A DNA stretch of 64,000 nt from contig NC_066314.1 of assembly GCF_022539315.1 (NCBI RefSeq), positions 62,109,543 through 62,173,542 on the forward strand. Reading direction: 5' to 3'. A program made the translations under genes and the position numbers. The notes under the pieces are model-generated. The model was not told the origin of the DNA. It worked only from the letters and a program-made list of their open reading frames with translations, and searched no databases. The stretch comes from Serinus canaria (taxonomy: Eukaryota; Chordata; Aves; Passeriformes; Fringillidae). How positions within the stretch are numbered: position 1 is the first letter of the stretch; every line of letters starts with the position of its first letter. Of this stretch, positions 63,416 through 64,000 are shown in pieces.

Positions 63416-64000
63416 TACTTTCTATGAAGAAGATATGGATCTCATATATATCATATCATATTGAAGGAAACATTGTTTAACAGAAAAATAATTTGACTTA
63501 AGCATATCTATTGTATTAGTTAAAATCAGTGGCATATCAACACTATGAGCTAGCTAAATACATTCATCCTGGGAGAGTGTGTCAAAAAAATTTGAAAACA
63601 GTTGCCTTACTTAATGGTGGCATGTACAACTGACTGCAAAAAGAAAACAGAAAGAAAAAACTTAAAGGAGGATATTTACTGGTTTTTAATACTGAATTCT
63701 GCTTCTCTTCCCTCCAGTATACTTTCCTTTTATCTATCAGAAATCTGAATGTTTCTCCTACCTGTTCTGTATTTTCTTTTCCTCAAACTAATATACTTCA
63801 TCCACAGATAAAAATGAAAATTTGTTTGTATTTCCCATCAGATTTGTTATTTTATTACAGAGTTCCTATGGAGAGAAGCATTTATGATTTCTTTTATTCT
63901 GTTCAAAATGGTCCTTTACATTTGCAGTTTCCTTAAAGGTGTTTTCTTTAGTATTAATTTATCTTTAATTTAATTTTCTCTCACATTTTCTAAAAATTCC
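62614..64000 (-). other. IGF1: IGF1 intron, to the window edge
   Basis: AT-rich, with a TA microsatellite at about 63383-63415. I searched for the IGF1 A/D-domain exon and did not find it. Confidence 0.7.
63383..63415. repeat. (GT)n(TA)n microsatellite
   Basis: A short GT run followed by about 13 TA units. Confidence 0.9.

Overview
This is a gene-poor, AT-rich vertebrate nuclear window. It is almost certainly from a bird: it carries several CR1 retrotransposon 3' ends of the avian type, and its exons read as bird orthologues of three neighbouring genes. The order PARPBP (+), PMCH (-), IGF1 (-) is the conserved vertebrate arrangement, found on human chromosome 12 and chicken chromosome 1. I cannot name the species.

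Layout. Positions 1-15.6 kb hold the 3' part of PARPBP (PARI, a PCNA-associated inhibitor of homologous recombination). Four coding exons are visible (2991-3169, 4400-4481, 14174-14315, 14953-15287). They join in frame into the last 245 residues and end in a PCNA-binding PIP box. The 9.7-kb intron before the third visible exon contains the most striking non-genic feature: a 1.07-kb pyrimidine-strand minisatellite made of about 37 copies of a 16-bp unit followed by 31 copies of a 12/13-bp unit. Immediately right of PARPBP, tail to tail, is a complete three-exon PMCH gene (melanin-concentrating hormone precursor, 167 aa, 15639-16868 on the minus strand) with a TATA box and poly(A) signal. The predicted 3' ends of PARPBP and PMCH overlap by about 150-200 bp.

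From about 17 to 50 kb I see no genes, only fragmentary CR1 elements, microsatellites and short tandem duplications. From about 50.6 to 58.9 kb lies the last coding exon of IGF1 (58848-58907, minus strand) and its very long, strongly conserved 3' UTR. The rest of the window, to 64 kb, is the preceding IGF1 intron; the other IGF1 exons lie beyond the right edge.

The genes do not form a pathway. PARPBP acts in DNA repair, PMCH in hypothalamic signalling and IGF1 in growth signalling. The only visible coupling is the convergent overlap of PARPBP and PMCH. I found no new multi-gene system. The features most worth following up are the two-stage minisatellite with its 1.1-kb AG-free zone ending at a cryptic splice acceptor, two changes in the bird PMCH prohormone, and the conserved IGF1 3' UTR.
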